From: Streptomyces hawaiiensis
GTDB taxonomy: Bacteria; Actinomycetota; Actinomycetes; Streptomycetales; Streptomycetaceae
Length of the DNA: 64,000 nucleotides
Direction: 5' to 3'
NCBI RefSeq assembly: GCF_004803895.1
Contig: NZ_CP021978.1
Location: 4,402,001-4,466,000 of the forward strand
Under the pieces are notes generated by a model. It ran no database searches and had not been told where the DNA came from. It saw only the letters and a program-made list of their open reading frames with translations. The position numbers and the translations under genes were made by a program. This document shows, one piece after another, positions 1 through 8,526 of the stretch (position 1 is the stretch's first letter; the number at the start of each line of letters is the position of its first letter).

Positions 1-290
1 GCCGGTCCGGCGGCGGAGGGCCCGCCCTTGCGTGCACGCCACGCGTTACGCAGCATTTCGTGCCACCGCGGGCGCTTGCGCGGCGGGACATGGTCCACAC
101 CGCCCAGCGACCACGGATTGCACCGCAGGATGCGCCATGCCGTGAGTGCCGTTCCCTTGATGGCACCGTGCCGGTCGATGGCCGTGTAGCCGTAGTGAGA
201 GCACGACGGGTAGTACTTGCAGACCGGCCCCAGCAGCGGACTGATCGTCCACTGGTAGAGCTTGATCAGAGCCAGTAGCGGGTACTTCAT
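1..290 (-). CDS. yidD: YidD membrane protein insertion efficiency factor, partial
   Basis: Reading leftward from the ATG at 290, the product starts MKYPLLALIKLYQWTISP and carries the YidD signature CKYYPSCSHYGYTAI followed by a GTALTAWRILRCNPW stretch. YidD is a small cysteine-containing protein that helps YidC insert membrane proteins. The frame stays open to base 1, so the C-terminus lies outside the window. Its ATG overlaps the TGA of rnpA by four bases, so the two are translationally coupled in the rpmH-rnpA-yidD operon. The first residues visible here are complete; only the tail is missing. Confidence 0.93.
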   Translation of the reverse strand, partial: MKYPLLALIKLYQWTISPLLGPVCKYYPSCSHYGYTAIDRHGAIKGTALTAWRILRCNPWSLGGVDHVPPRKRPRWHEMLRNAWRARKGGPSAAGP

Positions 291-658
291 CGCGCGCCCC
301 CTCCCAGCAACCGCTGGAGAGCGGCATCCAGGTCTCGGGCCAGCTGTGCATGGTCGGCGTCGCCCGATCCGGGCAGCGCTCGTACGACTACCAGGCTACC
401 GGGGGGCAGCTGGGCGACTCGCTCGCGCATCAGGTGGCGAAGCCTGCGCTTCACTTTGTTGCGCACGACCGCGCCACCCACTGCTTTGCTCACGACGAAA
501 CCCGCACGCGTCGGGGGAGCGCTCTCCCCAGGCGCATGCGGGTCCGTGGAACCGCTACGTAGATGAACGACGAGGAGTGGGCGTCCGGCCCGGCGTCCTC
601 GTCGTACCGCGGTCGCGAAGTCCTCGCGCCGCCTCAGCCGATGCTCGGTAGGCAGCAC
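287..658 (-). CDS. rnpA: Ribonuclease P protein component
   Basis: The 123-residue product begins MLPTEHRLRRREDF, typical of RnpA, and has the family core GFVVSKAVGGAVVRNKVKRRLRHLMRE at residues about 53-79, which includes the conserved RNR-type helix that contacts the RNA. RnpA is the basic protein subunit of RNase P and supports 5' maturation of tRNAs. The start is GTG at 658. It lies 21 bases after rpmH and overlaps yidD by four bases, the universal rpmH-rnpA-yidD order. Length is normal for actinobacteria. Confidence 0.96.
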   Translation of the reverse strand: MLPTEHRLRRREDFATAVRRGRRAGRPLLVVHLRSGSTDPHAPGESAPPTRAGFVVSKAVGGAVVRNKVKRRLRHLMRERVAQLPPGSLVVVRALPGSGDADHAQLARDLDAALQRLLGGGAR

Positions 659-679
659 GACGTCATGACCTGATCGGAA

Positions 680-817
680 TCAGGCGGACAGGCTGGCGCG
701 ACCCTTGCTGCGGCGGTTCGCGAGAATCGCGCGACCGGCACGGGTGCGCATCCGCAGGCGGAAGCCGTGGGTCTTCGCGCGACGACGGTTGTTCGGCTGG
801 AAGGTGCGCTTGCTCAC
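680..817 (-). CDS. rpmH: 50S ribosomal protein L34
   Basis: A 45-codon gene starting with GTG at 817. Translation gives MSKRTFQPNNRRRAKTHGF at the N-terminus and ends with a lysine/arginine-rich tail, the full-length L34 of high-GC Gram-positives. L34 is a small basic protein of the large ribosomal subunit. It heads the leftward rpmH-rnpA-yidD operon and is divergent from dnaA, with 374 bases between the two start codons. Confidence 0.97.
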   Translation of the reverse strand: MSKRTFQPNNRRRAKTHGFRLRMRTRAGRAILANRRSKGRASLSA

Positions 818-1035
818 TCGGGGGCTCCAGAAAGATTCGGTGGTTGCGGGGTGCCGTCCTGGCTGTCACCGTGCGCCCACGAGTAGCTCGCAGTTACGCC
901 CGAGTGCACCGCTGACCGATCACCCAAATGATCTGTGCCCATCGGAGGCAGGCGGCAGCAGCCATCGACAACTCGACCTGGTTACGGTACGCGCGGCTAC
1001 GCCATCCGGTCAAACCAGGAGTCGCCGGGAGACAC

Positions 1036-1056
1036 TTGTCCACAGGCTGGGGACAA
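1036..1056. promoter_or_regulatory. DnaA-box pair in the dnaA promoter region
   Basis: A perfect box TTGTCCACA lies at 1036-1044. An inverted near-match, TGGGGACAA (complement TTGTCCCCA), lies at 1048-1056. They sit about 140 bases upstream of the dnaA GTG. DnaA autoregulation through boxes in its own promoter is established in Streptomyces, and this arrangement fits. The rest of the 818-1191 interval shows no gene. Confidence 0.75.
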
Positions 1057-1060
1057 CAAC

Positions 1061-1090
1061 TTGAACCGTACCGGCCGCCCTGACTACCGT
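1061..1090 (+). promoter_or_regulatory. Candidate dnaA promoter
   Basis: TTGAAC at 1061-1066 and TACCGT at 1085-1090 are separated by 18 bases and resemble a vegetative sigma factor site. It lies just downstream of the DnaA-box pair, where bound DnaA could block RNA polymerase. This is a motif match only. Confidence 0.35.
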
Positions 1091-1191
1091 GACGGAACTC
1101 CGATTCGTTCCCTTATCCCTGCCCCACCCGATTTACATCCCGAGCCGTCCCAGAACCACACGTTCGTGGGACCTGTGAGAGAGCGTGCCCT

Positions 1192-3252
1192 GTGGCTGAC
1201 GTACCTGCCGATCTTGCCGCAGTGTGGCCACGCGTATTGGAGCAGCTCCTCGGGGAGGGCCGCAGCCAAGGGGTCGAAGGGAAGGACGAGCACTGGATCC
1301 GGCGCTGCCAGCCCCTCGCGCTGGTCGCTGACACCGCGCTGCTCGCCGTACCGAACGAATTCGCGAAAGGCGTACTCGAGGGCCGGCTGGCGCCGATCGT
1401 CAGCGAGACGCTGAGCCGCGAGTGCGGCCGCCCGATCCGGATCGCGATCACCGTCGACGACTCCGCGGGCGAGCCCCCCGCCACGCCGGCGCCCCCGGCC
1501 CGCCCCCAGCCGCGCTACGAGGAGCCCGAGCTTCCGGCCGCGCGCCAGGACCGCGACGGCTATGACCGCCCCGAGCGTGACGGATACGACCGCCAGGATC
1601 GCGACGCATACGACCGACCCGAGCGCGACGCCTATGACCGCCAGGACCGCCAGGACCGCCAGGACCGCGACGGGTACGAGGGGTACGGCCGCCACCGCGC
1701 CGATCAACAGCCCGGACCGGTCGGCGACCAGCTCCCGCCTACGCGCGCAGATCAACTGCCGACGGCCCGTCCCGCATACCCCTCCGAGTACCAGCGCCCC
1801 GAGCCCGGCGCCTGGCCGCGGCCGCACCAGCAGGACGAATACGGCTGGCAGCAGCAGCGCCTCGGCTTTCCCGAGCGTGACCCGTACGCATCACCCGGGC
1901 AGGACTCGTACGGCTCCCAGGACTCGTACAACCCGCAGGATTCCTACGGCTCCGGCTCCCAGGGCACCTACGGCTCCCCCTCGCAGGACTACCGCCCGCA
2001 GCCCATGGAGCGCCCCTCCTACGAGCAGCAGCGCTCCGGCTACGACGCGCCACGCCCCGACTACGACCAGCGCGACCCGGTACGCCGGGAGCTGCCCGAT
2101 CCGCCGGCCGGTTCGGGGCACGTCCACCGGGGCGGCCCGGTCGGCCCGAACCTGCCGACGACCGGTGCGCCCGGCCCGCTGGCCGCACAGCCCGCGCCGG
2201 CGACCGGCCCGGGTGAGCCCACCGCGCGTCTCAACCCGAAGTACCTGTTCGACACGTTCGTGATCGGCGCCTCCAACCGCTTCGCGCACGCGGCCGCGGT
2301 CGCTGTGGCCGAGGCGCCGGCGAAGGCCTACAACCCCTTGTTCATCTACGGGGAGTCCGGTCTCGGCAAGACGCACCTGCTGCACGCGATCGGGCACTAC
2401 GCGCGCAGCCTCTACCCGGGCACGCGGGTGCGGTACGTGAGCTCGGAGGAGTTCACCAACGAGTTCATCAACTCCATCCGCGACGGCAAGGGCGACAGCT
2501 TCCGCAAGCGGTACCGCGAGATGGACATCCTGCTCGTCGACGACATCCAGTTCCTGGCGGACAAGGAGTCGACGCAGGAGGAGTTCTTCCACACCTTCAA
2601 CACGCTCCACAACGCCAACAAGCAGATCGTGCTGTCCTCCGACCGGCCGCCCAAGCAGCTGGTGACGCTGGAGGACCGGCTGCGGAACCGTTTCGAGTGG
2701 GGGCTGATCACCGACGTCCAGCCGCCCGAGCTCGAGACGCGTATCGCGATCCTCCGCAAGAAGGCGGTGCAGGAGCAGCTGAACGCGCCGCCGGAGGTGC
2801 TGGAGTTCATCGCGTCCCGGATCTCGCGCAACATCCGCGAGCTGGAGGGCGCGCTGATCCGGGTCACGGCGTTCGCCTCGCTCAACCGGCAGCCGGTGGA
2901 CCTGGGCCTGACCGAGATCGTCCTGAAGGACCTCATCCCCGGCGGCGACGACTCGGCGCCCGAGATCACCTCGACGGCGATCATGGGCGCGACGGCGGAC
3001 TACTTCGGGCTGACCGTCGAGGACCTGTGCGGCACCTCGCGCGGCCGCGCCCTCGTCACCGCCCGGCAGATCGCCATGTACCTGTGCCGTGAGCTGACGG
3101 ACCTGTCGCTGCCGAAGATCGGCGCGCTGTTCGGCGGCCGCGACCACACCACGGTCATGCACGCGGACCGCAAGATCCGCAACCTGATGGCCGAGCGCCG
3201 CTCCATCTACAACCAGGTCACGGAACTGACCAACCGCATCAAGAACGGCTGA
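1192..3252 (+). CDS. dnaA: Chromosomal replication initiator protein DnaA
   Basis: DnaA binds DnaA boxes in oriC, melts the origin and loads helicase. The 686-residue product starts at GTG 1192 (MADVPADLAAVWPRVLEQL). Domain I is about residues 1-90. Domain II, about 95-345, is very long and of low complexity: D/R/Y-rich DRDGYDR-type repeats at about 118-165, then Tyr-Gly-Ser-Gln-rich QDSYGS-type repeats at about 230-270. The AAA+ domain has Walker A GESGLGKT at 387-394 and Walker B ILLVDD at 446-451. The C-terminal DNA-binding signature DHTTVMHADRKI lies near 651-662. Streptomyces DnaA proteins generally have an enlarged domain II; this one is at the long end. A terminator follows the stop codon, then oriC. 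Confidence 0.98.
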   Translation: MADVPADLAAVWPRVLEQLLGEGRSQGVEGKDEHWIRRCQPLALVADTALLAVPNEFAKGVLEGRLAPIVSETLSRECGRPIRIAITVDDSAGEPPATPAPPARPQPRYEEPELPAARQDRDGYDRPERDGYDRQDRDAYDRPERDAYDRQDRQDRQDRDGYEGYGRHRADQQPGPVGDQLPPTRADQLPTARPAYPSEYQRPEPGAWPRPHQQDEYGWQQQRLGFPERDPYASPGQDSYGSQDSYNPQDSYGSGSQGTYGSPSQDYRPQPMERPSYEQQRSGYDAPRPDYDQRDPVRRELPDPPAGSGHVHRGGPVGPNLPTTGAPGPLAAQPAPATGPGEPTARLNPKYLFDTFVIGASNRFAHAAAVAVAEAPAKAYNPLFIYGESGLGKTHLLHAIGHYARSLYPGTRVRYVSSEEFTNEFINSIRDGKGDSFRKRYREMDILLVDDIQFLADKESTQEEFFHTFNTLHNANKQIVLSSDRPPKQLVTLEDRLRNRFEWGLITDVQPPELETRIAILRKKAVQEQLNAPPEVLEFIASRISRNIRELEGALIRVTAFASLNRQPVDLGLTEIVLKDLIPGGDDSAPEITSTAIMGATADYFGLTVEDLCGTSRGRALVTARQIAMYLCRELTDLSLPKIGALFGGRDHTTVMHADRKIRNLMAERRSIYNQVTELTNRIKNG

Positions 3253-3274
3253 CGGCGAGGGCGGTACGCCGCTG

Positions 3275-3306
3275 AGGGCGCCCCCGGAGGGATCCGGGGG
3301 CGCCCT
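3275..3306 (+). terminator. dnaA terminator
   Basis: A 14-base perfect stem, AGGGCGCCCCCGGA at 3275-3288 pairing with 3293-3306 around a 4-base loop, followed by TCTC. It starts 22 bases after the dnaA stop and should separate dnaA transcription from oriC. Confidence 0.8.
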
Positions 3307-3429
3307 TCTCGTGCCCCGCCGGCTCCCACCTCGCGCACCGAGCCGCAACCCACTGTTCGATTAATTGCCGGGTTACGGCCTCCCTCCACAGATTCGGGGA
3401 CTTTCTGCCGTCCACACCCTGGGGACCGG

Positions 3430-3890
3430 GGAGTTGTCCAGATCGTGTCCACAGGGGCGACTGTCGAATGACCATCAGACCAGCTCAGGTGCTTGTGGAT
3501 TCGTGGACGAAAGATCTCCACAGGCTGTGGACGACGGAATGATCCACAGGCTGTGCACCGAGTTGTCCACCGGCCGCCCACAGGCTGGGGGCCATTGTCC
3601 CCAGCAATCGGCAGCTTCTCCACATGCCTGTCCACTGTTCGGCAACGCGACGCGCCTCCTCACCGGGTCGAGTGAAAGGCGTCACACGAAGGTGCCGGGT
3701 TGGGCTGTGGGAAAGGTGGGTAAAGCTGGGGACAGCGCTGGGGAGAACTCGCCTCATCCTGTGCACGGCGTGTGCAGAACTTTCTGTTCTCCACAGATAC
3801 GCCCGGTTGTCCACCGCCTCCGCCCACAGGGCCAGTGGACAAAATTCCCGCTCTGAGCTGCGCAAACAGGGTTATCCACGGTATCCACAG
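3430..3890. other. oriC: Chromosomal replication origin oriC
   Basis: The dnaA-dnaN spacer (3253-4134) has no gene but is packed with DnaA boxes in both orientations, mostly one mismatch from TTGTCCACA or TTATCCACA. Examples: TTGTCCAGA 3434-3442, GTGTCCACA 3445-3453, TGTGGACGA 3526-3534, TGATCCACA 3540-3548, TTGTCCACC 3563-3571, TTGTCCCCA 3595-3603, TTCTCCACA 3616-3624 and 3787-3795, TTGTCCACC 3807-3815, AGTGGACAA 3834-3842, TTATCCACG 3872-3880 and GTATCCACA 3881-3889. No exact consensus copy was seen inside the core. Many degenerate boxes without an obvious AT-rich 13-mer array is the Streptomyces style of origin. The part at 3891-4134 is the dnaN leader and contains no further gene. Confidence 0.95.
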
Positions 3891-4134
3891 GCCCTACTAC
3901 TACTGACGACTAGAGAGAGCTGGGAATCCGTTTCGAAGCGGGCCCTGTGCACAACTCGCTCTCCGGTGCCCGACCGCCCCTCGTCACGACTTGACCCCGA
4001 TAGGCACCTACTGTCAGTGCGGTGCGTCAGACTGGTCCCCGGTGTCCTCCCCCTCACGGGGACCGTCGACACCGAGACAGACGACGAGGGCCAGGCAGAG
4101 CGAGAAGCGCCGGCAACAGCAGGAGGCGGCAACA

Positions 4135-5265
4135 GTGAAGATCCGGGTGGAACGCGACGTACTCGCGGAGGCAGTGGCCTGGGCGGCACGCAGCCTCCCG
4201 GCCCGTCCGCCGGCGCCTGTCCTCGCCGGCCTGCTGCTGAAGGCCGAGGAAGGCCAACTGAGCCTGTCCAGCTTCGACTACGAGGTCTCCGCGCGGGTGT
4301 CCGTGGAGGCCGAGGTCGACGAGGAGGGCACGGTCCTGGTCTCCGGCCGACTGCTCGCGGACATCTGCCGCGCGCTTCCCAACCGGCCGGTGGAGATTTC
4401 CACAGACGGTGTACGGGCGACCGTGGTCTGCGGCTCGTCCCGGTTCACACTCCACACCCTGCCTGTGGAGGAGTACCCGGCCCTGCCGCAGATGCCGAAC
4501 GCCACGGGCACGGTCCCCGGCGAGGTCTTCGCCTCCGCCGCCTCCCAGGTCGCCATCGCGGCCGGCCGTGACGACACGCTGCCCGTCCTCACCGGTGTCC
4601 GCATCGAGATCGAGGGCGACACCGTCACGCTGGCGTCCACCGACCGCTACCGCTTCGCGGTCCGCGAGTTCCTGTGGAAGCCGGAGAACCCGGAGGCCTC
4701 CGCGGTCGCCCTGGTGCCCGCCAAGACGCTGCTGGACACCGCCAAGGCCCTGACCAGCGGCGACCAGGTGATCCTGGCGCTGTCCGGCGGGGGCTCGGGC
4801 GAGGGCCTGATCGGCTTCGAGGGCGCGGGCCGCCGTACGACGACCCGCCTGCTGGAGGGCGACCTCCCGAAGTACCGCTCGCTGTTCCCGACGGAGTTCA
4901 ACAGCGTCGCCGTGATTGAGACCGCCCCCTTCGTGGAGGCCGTCAAGCGCGTGGCCCTGGTCGCCGAGCGCAACACCCCGGTGCGGCTCAGCTTCGAGCA
5001 GGGCGTGCTCATCCTGGAGGCCGGTTCCAGCGACGACGCACAGGCTGTGGAAAGGGTCGACGCCCAGCTGGAGGGCGACGACGTCTCGATCGCCTTCAAC
5101 CCGACGTTCCTGCTGGACGGCCTGAGCGCCATCGACTCCCCGGTGGCCCAGCTGTCGTTCACGACGTCCACCAAGCCCGCCCTGCTCAGCGGCAAGCCGG
5201 CGCTGGACGCCGAGGCGGACGAGGCCTACAAGTACCTGATCATGCCGGTGCGCCTCAGCGGCTGA
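4135..5265 (+). CDS. dnaN: DNA polymerase III sliding clamp (beta subunit)
   Basis: The 376-residue product (MKIRVERDVLAEAVAWAARSLPARP at the start) is the ring-shaped processivity clamp that tethers polymerase III to DNA. Three similar clamp domains can be followed; the family C-terminus KYLIMPVRLSG is present. GTG at 4135 was chosen because it is preceded by a purine-rich AGGAGGC site and matches the family N-terminus; an in-frame ATG further upstream would add residues unlike the family. The gene lies directly downstream of oriC. Confidence 0.97.
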   Translation: MKIRVERDVLAEAVAWAARSLPARPPAPVLAGLLLKAEEGQLSLSSFDYEVSARVSVEAEVDEEGTVLVSGRLLADICRALPNRPVEISTDGVRATVVCGSSRFTLHTLPVEEYPALPQMPNATGTVPGEVFASAASQVAIAAGRDDTLPVLTGVRIEIEGDTVTLASTDRYRFAVREFLWKPENPEASAVALVPAKTLLDTAKALTSGDQVILALSGGGSGEGLIGFEGAGRRTTTRLLEGDLPKYRSLFPTEFNSVAVIETAPFVEAVKRVALVAERNTPVRLSFEQGVLILEAGSSDDAQAVERVDAQLEGDDVSIAFNPTFLLDGLSAIDSPVAQLSFTTSTKPALLSGKPALDAEADEAYKYLIMPVRLSG

Positions 5266-5464
5266 GCGGCCGACAGTTGCCCACAGGCCAGTGGAGAAGT
5301 CAGCCCGGCCTGTGGGAGAACCCGCAGGTGAGGGCCTACGACTGAGCGCGTATGCCCACAGATGTGCGCGACCGTCCGGGTTTAGGCTCGGACGCGGGTA
5401 CGAAAGTGCCTCGCGGTACACACGTGCCGCCACGCCACGTCGCAGAACCTAAGGAACACAACTG

Positions 5465-6340
5465 ATGGAGCTCGGTCTCGTCGGCCTCGGCAAGATGGGC
5501 GGCAACATGCGCGAGCGGATCCGCCGCGCAGGCCACACCGTCCTCGGATACGACCGCAACCCGGACCTCGCCGATGTCCACAGCCTGCAGGAGCTTGTGG
5601 GCAAGCTCAGCGGTCCGCGCGTGATCTGGGTGATGGTCCCGGCCGGTGAGGCCACGCAGACCACCATCGACGAGCTCGCCGAACTGCTGGAGCCCGGTGA
5701 CGTCGTCGTGGACGGCGGCAACTCCCGCTGGACCGACGACGAGAAGCACGCGGAGGAGCTGGCGGCCAAGGGCATCGGCTTCGTCGACTGCGGTGTCTCC
5801 GGCGGCGTCTGGGGCCTGGAGAACGGCTACGCGCTGATGTACGGCGGCGACAAGGAGAACGTCGCCAAGGTGCAGCCGGTCTTCGACGCCCTCAAGCCGG
5901 AGGGCGACTTCGGATCGGTGCACGCCGGCAAGGTCGGCGCGGGCCACTTCGCGAAGATGGTCCACAACGGCATCGAGTACGCGATGATGCAGGCTTACGC
6001 CGAGGGCTGGGAGCTCCTGGAGAAGGTCGACTCGGTGACCGACGTCCGGGAGGTCTTCCGCTCCTGGCAGGAGGGCACGGTCATCCGCTCCTGGCTGCTC
6101 GACCTCGCGGTCAACGCGCTCGACGAGGACGAGCACCTGGACGAGCTCCGGGGCTATGCACAGGACTCCGGCGAGGGACGCTGGACTGTGGAGGCCGCCA
6201 TCGACAACGCGGTGCCGCTGCCGGCGATCACCGCGTCGCTGTTCGCGCGGTTCGCCTCCCGCCAGGAGGACTCGCCCCAGATGAAGATGATCGCGGCGCT
6301 GCGGAATCAGTTCGGCGGTCACGCGGTCGAGAAGAAGTAA
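5465..6340 (+). CDS. gnd: 6-phosphogluconate dehydrogenase (decarboxylating), short type
   Basis: Oxidises and decarboxylates 6-phosphogluconate to ribulose 5-phosphate in the pentose phosphate pathway. The 291-residue product starts MELGLVGLGKMGGNM, a Rossmann NAD(P)-binding turn, and contains VDGGNSRW and the active-site helix KVGAGHFAKMVHNGIEYAMMQ near residues 158-178. At 291 residues it is the short form, lacking the long C-terminal half of the 470-residue enzymes. The dnaN-gnd-recF order is normal for Streptomyces. A partial DnaA box (TAATCCACA) lies at its stop codon. Confidence 0.94.
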   Translation: MELGLVGLGKMGGNMRERIRRAGHTVLGYDRNPDLADVHSLQELVGKLSGPRVIWVMVPAGEATQTTIDELAELLEPGDVVVDGGNSRWTDDEKHAEELAAKGIGFVDCGVSGGVWGLENGYALMYGGDKENVAKVQPVFDALKPEGDFGSVHAGKVGAGHFAKMVHNGIEYAMMQAYAEGWELLEKVDSVTDVREVFRSWQEGTVIRSWLLDLAVNALDEDEHLDELRGYAQDSGEGRWTVEAAIDNAVPLPAITASLFARFASRQEDSPQMKMIAALRNQFGGHAVEKK

Positions 6341-6394
6341 TCCACAGGGCTGCACGGCAGTCCACGAACGCCCGGGGAGGTCGGCGAAACGACC

Positions 6395-7516
6395 ATGCAC
6401 GTCACGCATCTGTCGCTGGCCGACTTCCGCTCGTACCCCCGGGTCGAGGTCCCGCTCGACCCCGGGGTGACGGCCTTCGTCGGGCCGAACGGGCAGGGCA
6501 AGACCAACCTCGTCGAGGCCGTCGGCTATCTCGCCACCCTCGGCAGCCACCGGGTCTCCTCCGATGCCCCCCTGGTCCGCATGGGTGCCGAACGCGCGAT
6601 CATCCGGGCCCAGGTCCGGCAGGGGGAACGGCAGCAGCTGGTCGAGCTGGAGCTGAACCCGGGGCGCGCCAACCGGGCCCGCATCAACAGGTCCACGCAG
6701 GTCAGGCCGCGTGACGTGCTGGGGATCGTCCGGACGGTGCTGTTCGCGCCCGAGGATCTCGCGCTGGTCAAGGGCGACCCCGGTGAGCGGCGCCGTTTCC
6801 TCGACGAGCTGATCACCGCGCGCTCCCCGCGCATGGCCGGGGTCCGCTCCGACTACGACCGGGTCCTCAAGCAGCGCAACACCCTGCTGAAGTCGGCAGC
6901 GCTGGCCCGTCGGCACGGCGGTCGCGCCATGGACATGTCCACCCTCGACGTGTGGGACCAGCATCTCGCGCGCGCTGGTGCCGAGTTGCTCGCCCAGCGC
7001 TTGGACCTGATCGCCACGATCCAGCCGCTGGCCGACAAGGCCTACGAGCAACTCGCGCCCGGCGGCGGCCCGGTCGCGCTGGAGTACAAGCCGTCCGCGC
7101 CGGGCGAGGCACACACCCGCGATGACCTCTACGAACAGCTGATGGCGGCGCTCGCCGAGGCCCGCAAGCAGGAGATCGAGCGCGGCGTCACGCTGATCGG
7201 CCCGCACCGGGACGACCTTCAGCTCAAGCTCGGCCAGCTCCCCGCCAAGGGCTACGCCTCCCACGGCGAGTCCTGGTCCTACGCGCTGGCGCTGCGCCTG
7301 GCCTCGTACGACCTCCTCAGAGCAGAGGGCAACGAGCCGGTGCTGGTGCTCGACGACGTCTTCGCGGAGCTGGACACCCGCCGCCGTGAGCGCCTCGCCG
7401 AGCTGGTCGCGCCCGGCGAGCAGGTCCTGGTGACGGCCGCGGTCGACGACGACGTACCGCATGTGCTGTCCGGGACGCGGTTCGCCGTGTCCGAGGGGAC
7501 GGTGGAGCGCGTATGA
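6395..7516 (+). CDS. recF: DNA replication and repair protein RecF
   Basis: The 373-residue product begins MHVTHLSLADFRSYPRVEV, has the ABC-type Walker A GPNGQGKTNLVEAV at about 30-43, an ABC signature region near 290-300, and Walker B VLVLDDVFAELD near 318-329. RecF is an SMC-like ATPase that acts with RecO and RecR to load RecA at single-stranded gaps. Length is standard. Its TGA overlaps the ATG of dciA by four bases. Confidence 0.96.
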   Translation: MHVTHLSLADFRSYPRVEVPLDPGVTAFVGPNGQGKTNLVEAVGYLATLGSHRVSSDAPLVRMGAERAIIRAQVRQGERQQLVELELNPGRANRARINRSTQVRPRDVLGIVRTVLFAPEDLALVKGDPGERRRFLDELITARSPRMAGVRSDYDRVLKQRNTLLKSAALARRHGGRAMDMSTLDVWDQHLARAGAELLAQRLDLIATIQPLADKAYEQLAPGGGPVALEYKPSAPGEAHTRDDLYEQLMAALAEARKQEIERGVTLIGPHRDDLQLKLGQLPAKGYASHGESWSYALALRLASYDLLRAEGNEPVLVLDDVFAELDTRRRERLAELVAPGEQVLVTAAVDDDVPHVLSGTRFAVSEGTVERV

Positions 7517-8061
7517 CGGAGAACACACCCGGCGGCACCCCCAAGCCCTCCAAGCCCCCCGAGCCCTCCGGCGTCGACCTCGCGCGTGTGGCGCTGCGCG
7601 CCGCCAAGGACGCCGCGCGCGCGCGTGGGGACGCGGCGCAGCAGAAGAAGCAGTCGCGCCGCGGCGGTGGTCTGCGCTCCGGCGCGCGCGCGGACGGGCG
7701 CGACCCGATGGCGCTCGGCTCCGCGATCAACCGGCTGATCACCGAACGCGGCTGGGAGGCGCCGGCCGCCGTGGGCGGTGTGATGGGCCGCTGGCCGCAG
7801 ATCGTCGGCGAGGACGTGGCCAAGCACTGTGAGCCGGAGCGGTACGACGAGGACGAACGTGTCCTGACGGTGCGCTGCGACTCGACGGCCTGGGCGACGA
7901 ACCTCCGGCTGCTCGCGCCCACGCTGGTCGCGCGCCTCAACGAGGACCTGGGCCAGGGCAGGGTGAAGCTGATCAAGGTGCAGGGCCCCGGCGGCCCCGC
8001 GCGCCGCTATGGGCCCCTGCGTGCCCCCGGCAGCACCGGCCCGGGCGACACCTACGGCTGA
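7513..8061 (+). CDS. dciA: DciA-type helicase loader / DUF721 protein
   Basis: A 182-residue protein with a basic, low-complexity N-terminus (to about residue 60) and a DUF721 domain (about 70-165: SAINRLITERGWEAPAAVGGVMGRWPQIVGEDVAKH). DUF721 proteins between recF and gyrB are the DciA family, which promotes replicative helicase loading in bacteria lacking DnaC/DnaI. It overlaps recF by four bases. The position and domain make the assignment firm; the function in Streptomyces is inferred from the family. Confidence 0.88.
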   Translation: MTENTPGGTPKPSKPPEPSGVDLARVALRAAKDAARARGDAAQQKKQSRRGGGLRSGARADGRDPMALGSAINRLITERGWEAPAAVGGVMGRWPQIVGEDVAKHCEPERYDEDERVLTVRCDSTAWATNLRLLAPTLVARLNEDLGQGRVKLIKVQGPGGPARRYGPLRAPGSTGPGDTYG

Positions 8062-8112
8062 TCGGCACTGGTTTCCCAGCCGTACCTGCAGCTCATCGGC
8101 ACTGGTTTCCCA
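8061..8112. repeat. Perfect 18-bp direct repeat behind dciA
   Basis: The 18-mer ATCGGCACTGGTTTCCCA occurs at 8061-8078 and again at 8095-8112, 34 bases start to start. The first copy begins on the last base of the dciA stop codon. The rest of the dciA-gyrB interval (8113-8526) shows no gene. Confidence 0.85.
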
Positions 8113-8379
8113 CCTGTCGACAGCACGTGACCGACATCACATCGAGAGCTTCCGCCTGCCCTTTCGAAGCGTCGGCGGCCGTCCCGTCGTGTGCCCGCAC
8201 GCGGTTGCGAATCGCGACCTGACTCCGAAGTAGCCAAGGGTTGACGGCCGGAAGCTCTGAGTGCCTCCGTGAGCCTCTTGGAGCCCCCATCCGTATATCG
8301 GGAGTCGGACAAGACCCGTCGAGGGCGGCACATGCGGACTCAGGTACCGGCAAACCCCCATCAGTGTCAGTGCTACCGG

Positions 8380-8385
8380 TAGACT
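8380..8385 (+). promoter_or_regulatory. Candidate -10 element upstream of gyrB
   Basis: TAGACT at 8380-8385, about 140 bases before the gyrB start, matches the usual Streptomyces vegetative -10 form. A convincing -35 is not visible at the right distance, so this is tentative. In many bacteria gyrB promoters respond to supercoiling; nothing in the sequence proves that here. Confidence 0.3.
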
Positions 8386-8526
8386 GGAAGCAATCCCGCC
8401 CCAATCGTGGGGACCGTCCGGGAAAAGCTGAGCAACGCTGATCAAGGCTTACCAACGCAACATGCCGCAGCCGCTCCGGCAACCCGCCGACGAGCCTGGC
8501 TCGTGCTGTGCCAGAAAGGGCGCTTC

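Noticed and set aside
1549..1680. Regular short repeats that might be mistaken for a CRISPR or tandem DNA array
   Set aside because: They are codon-level repeats inside dnaA (DRDGYDR-type), with no unique spacers between constant repeats.
4395..5060. DnaA-box-like strings inside dnaN (for example around 4395 and 5040)
   Set aside because: They are partial matches within coding sequence and not clustered, unlike the oriC spacer.
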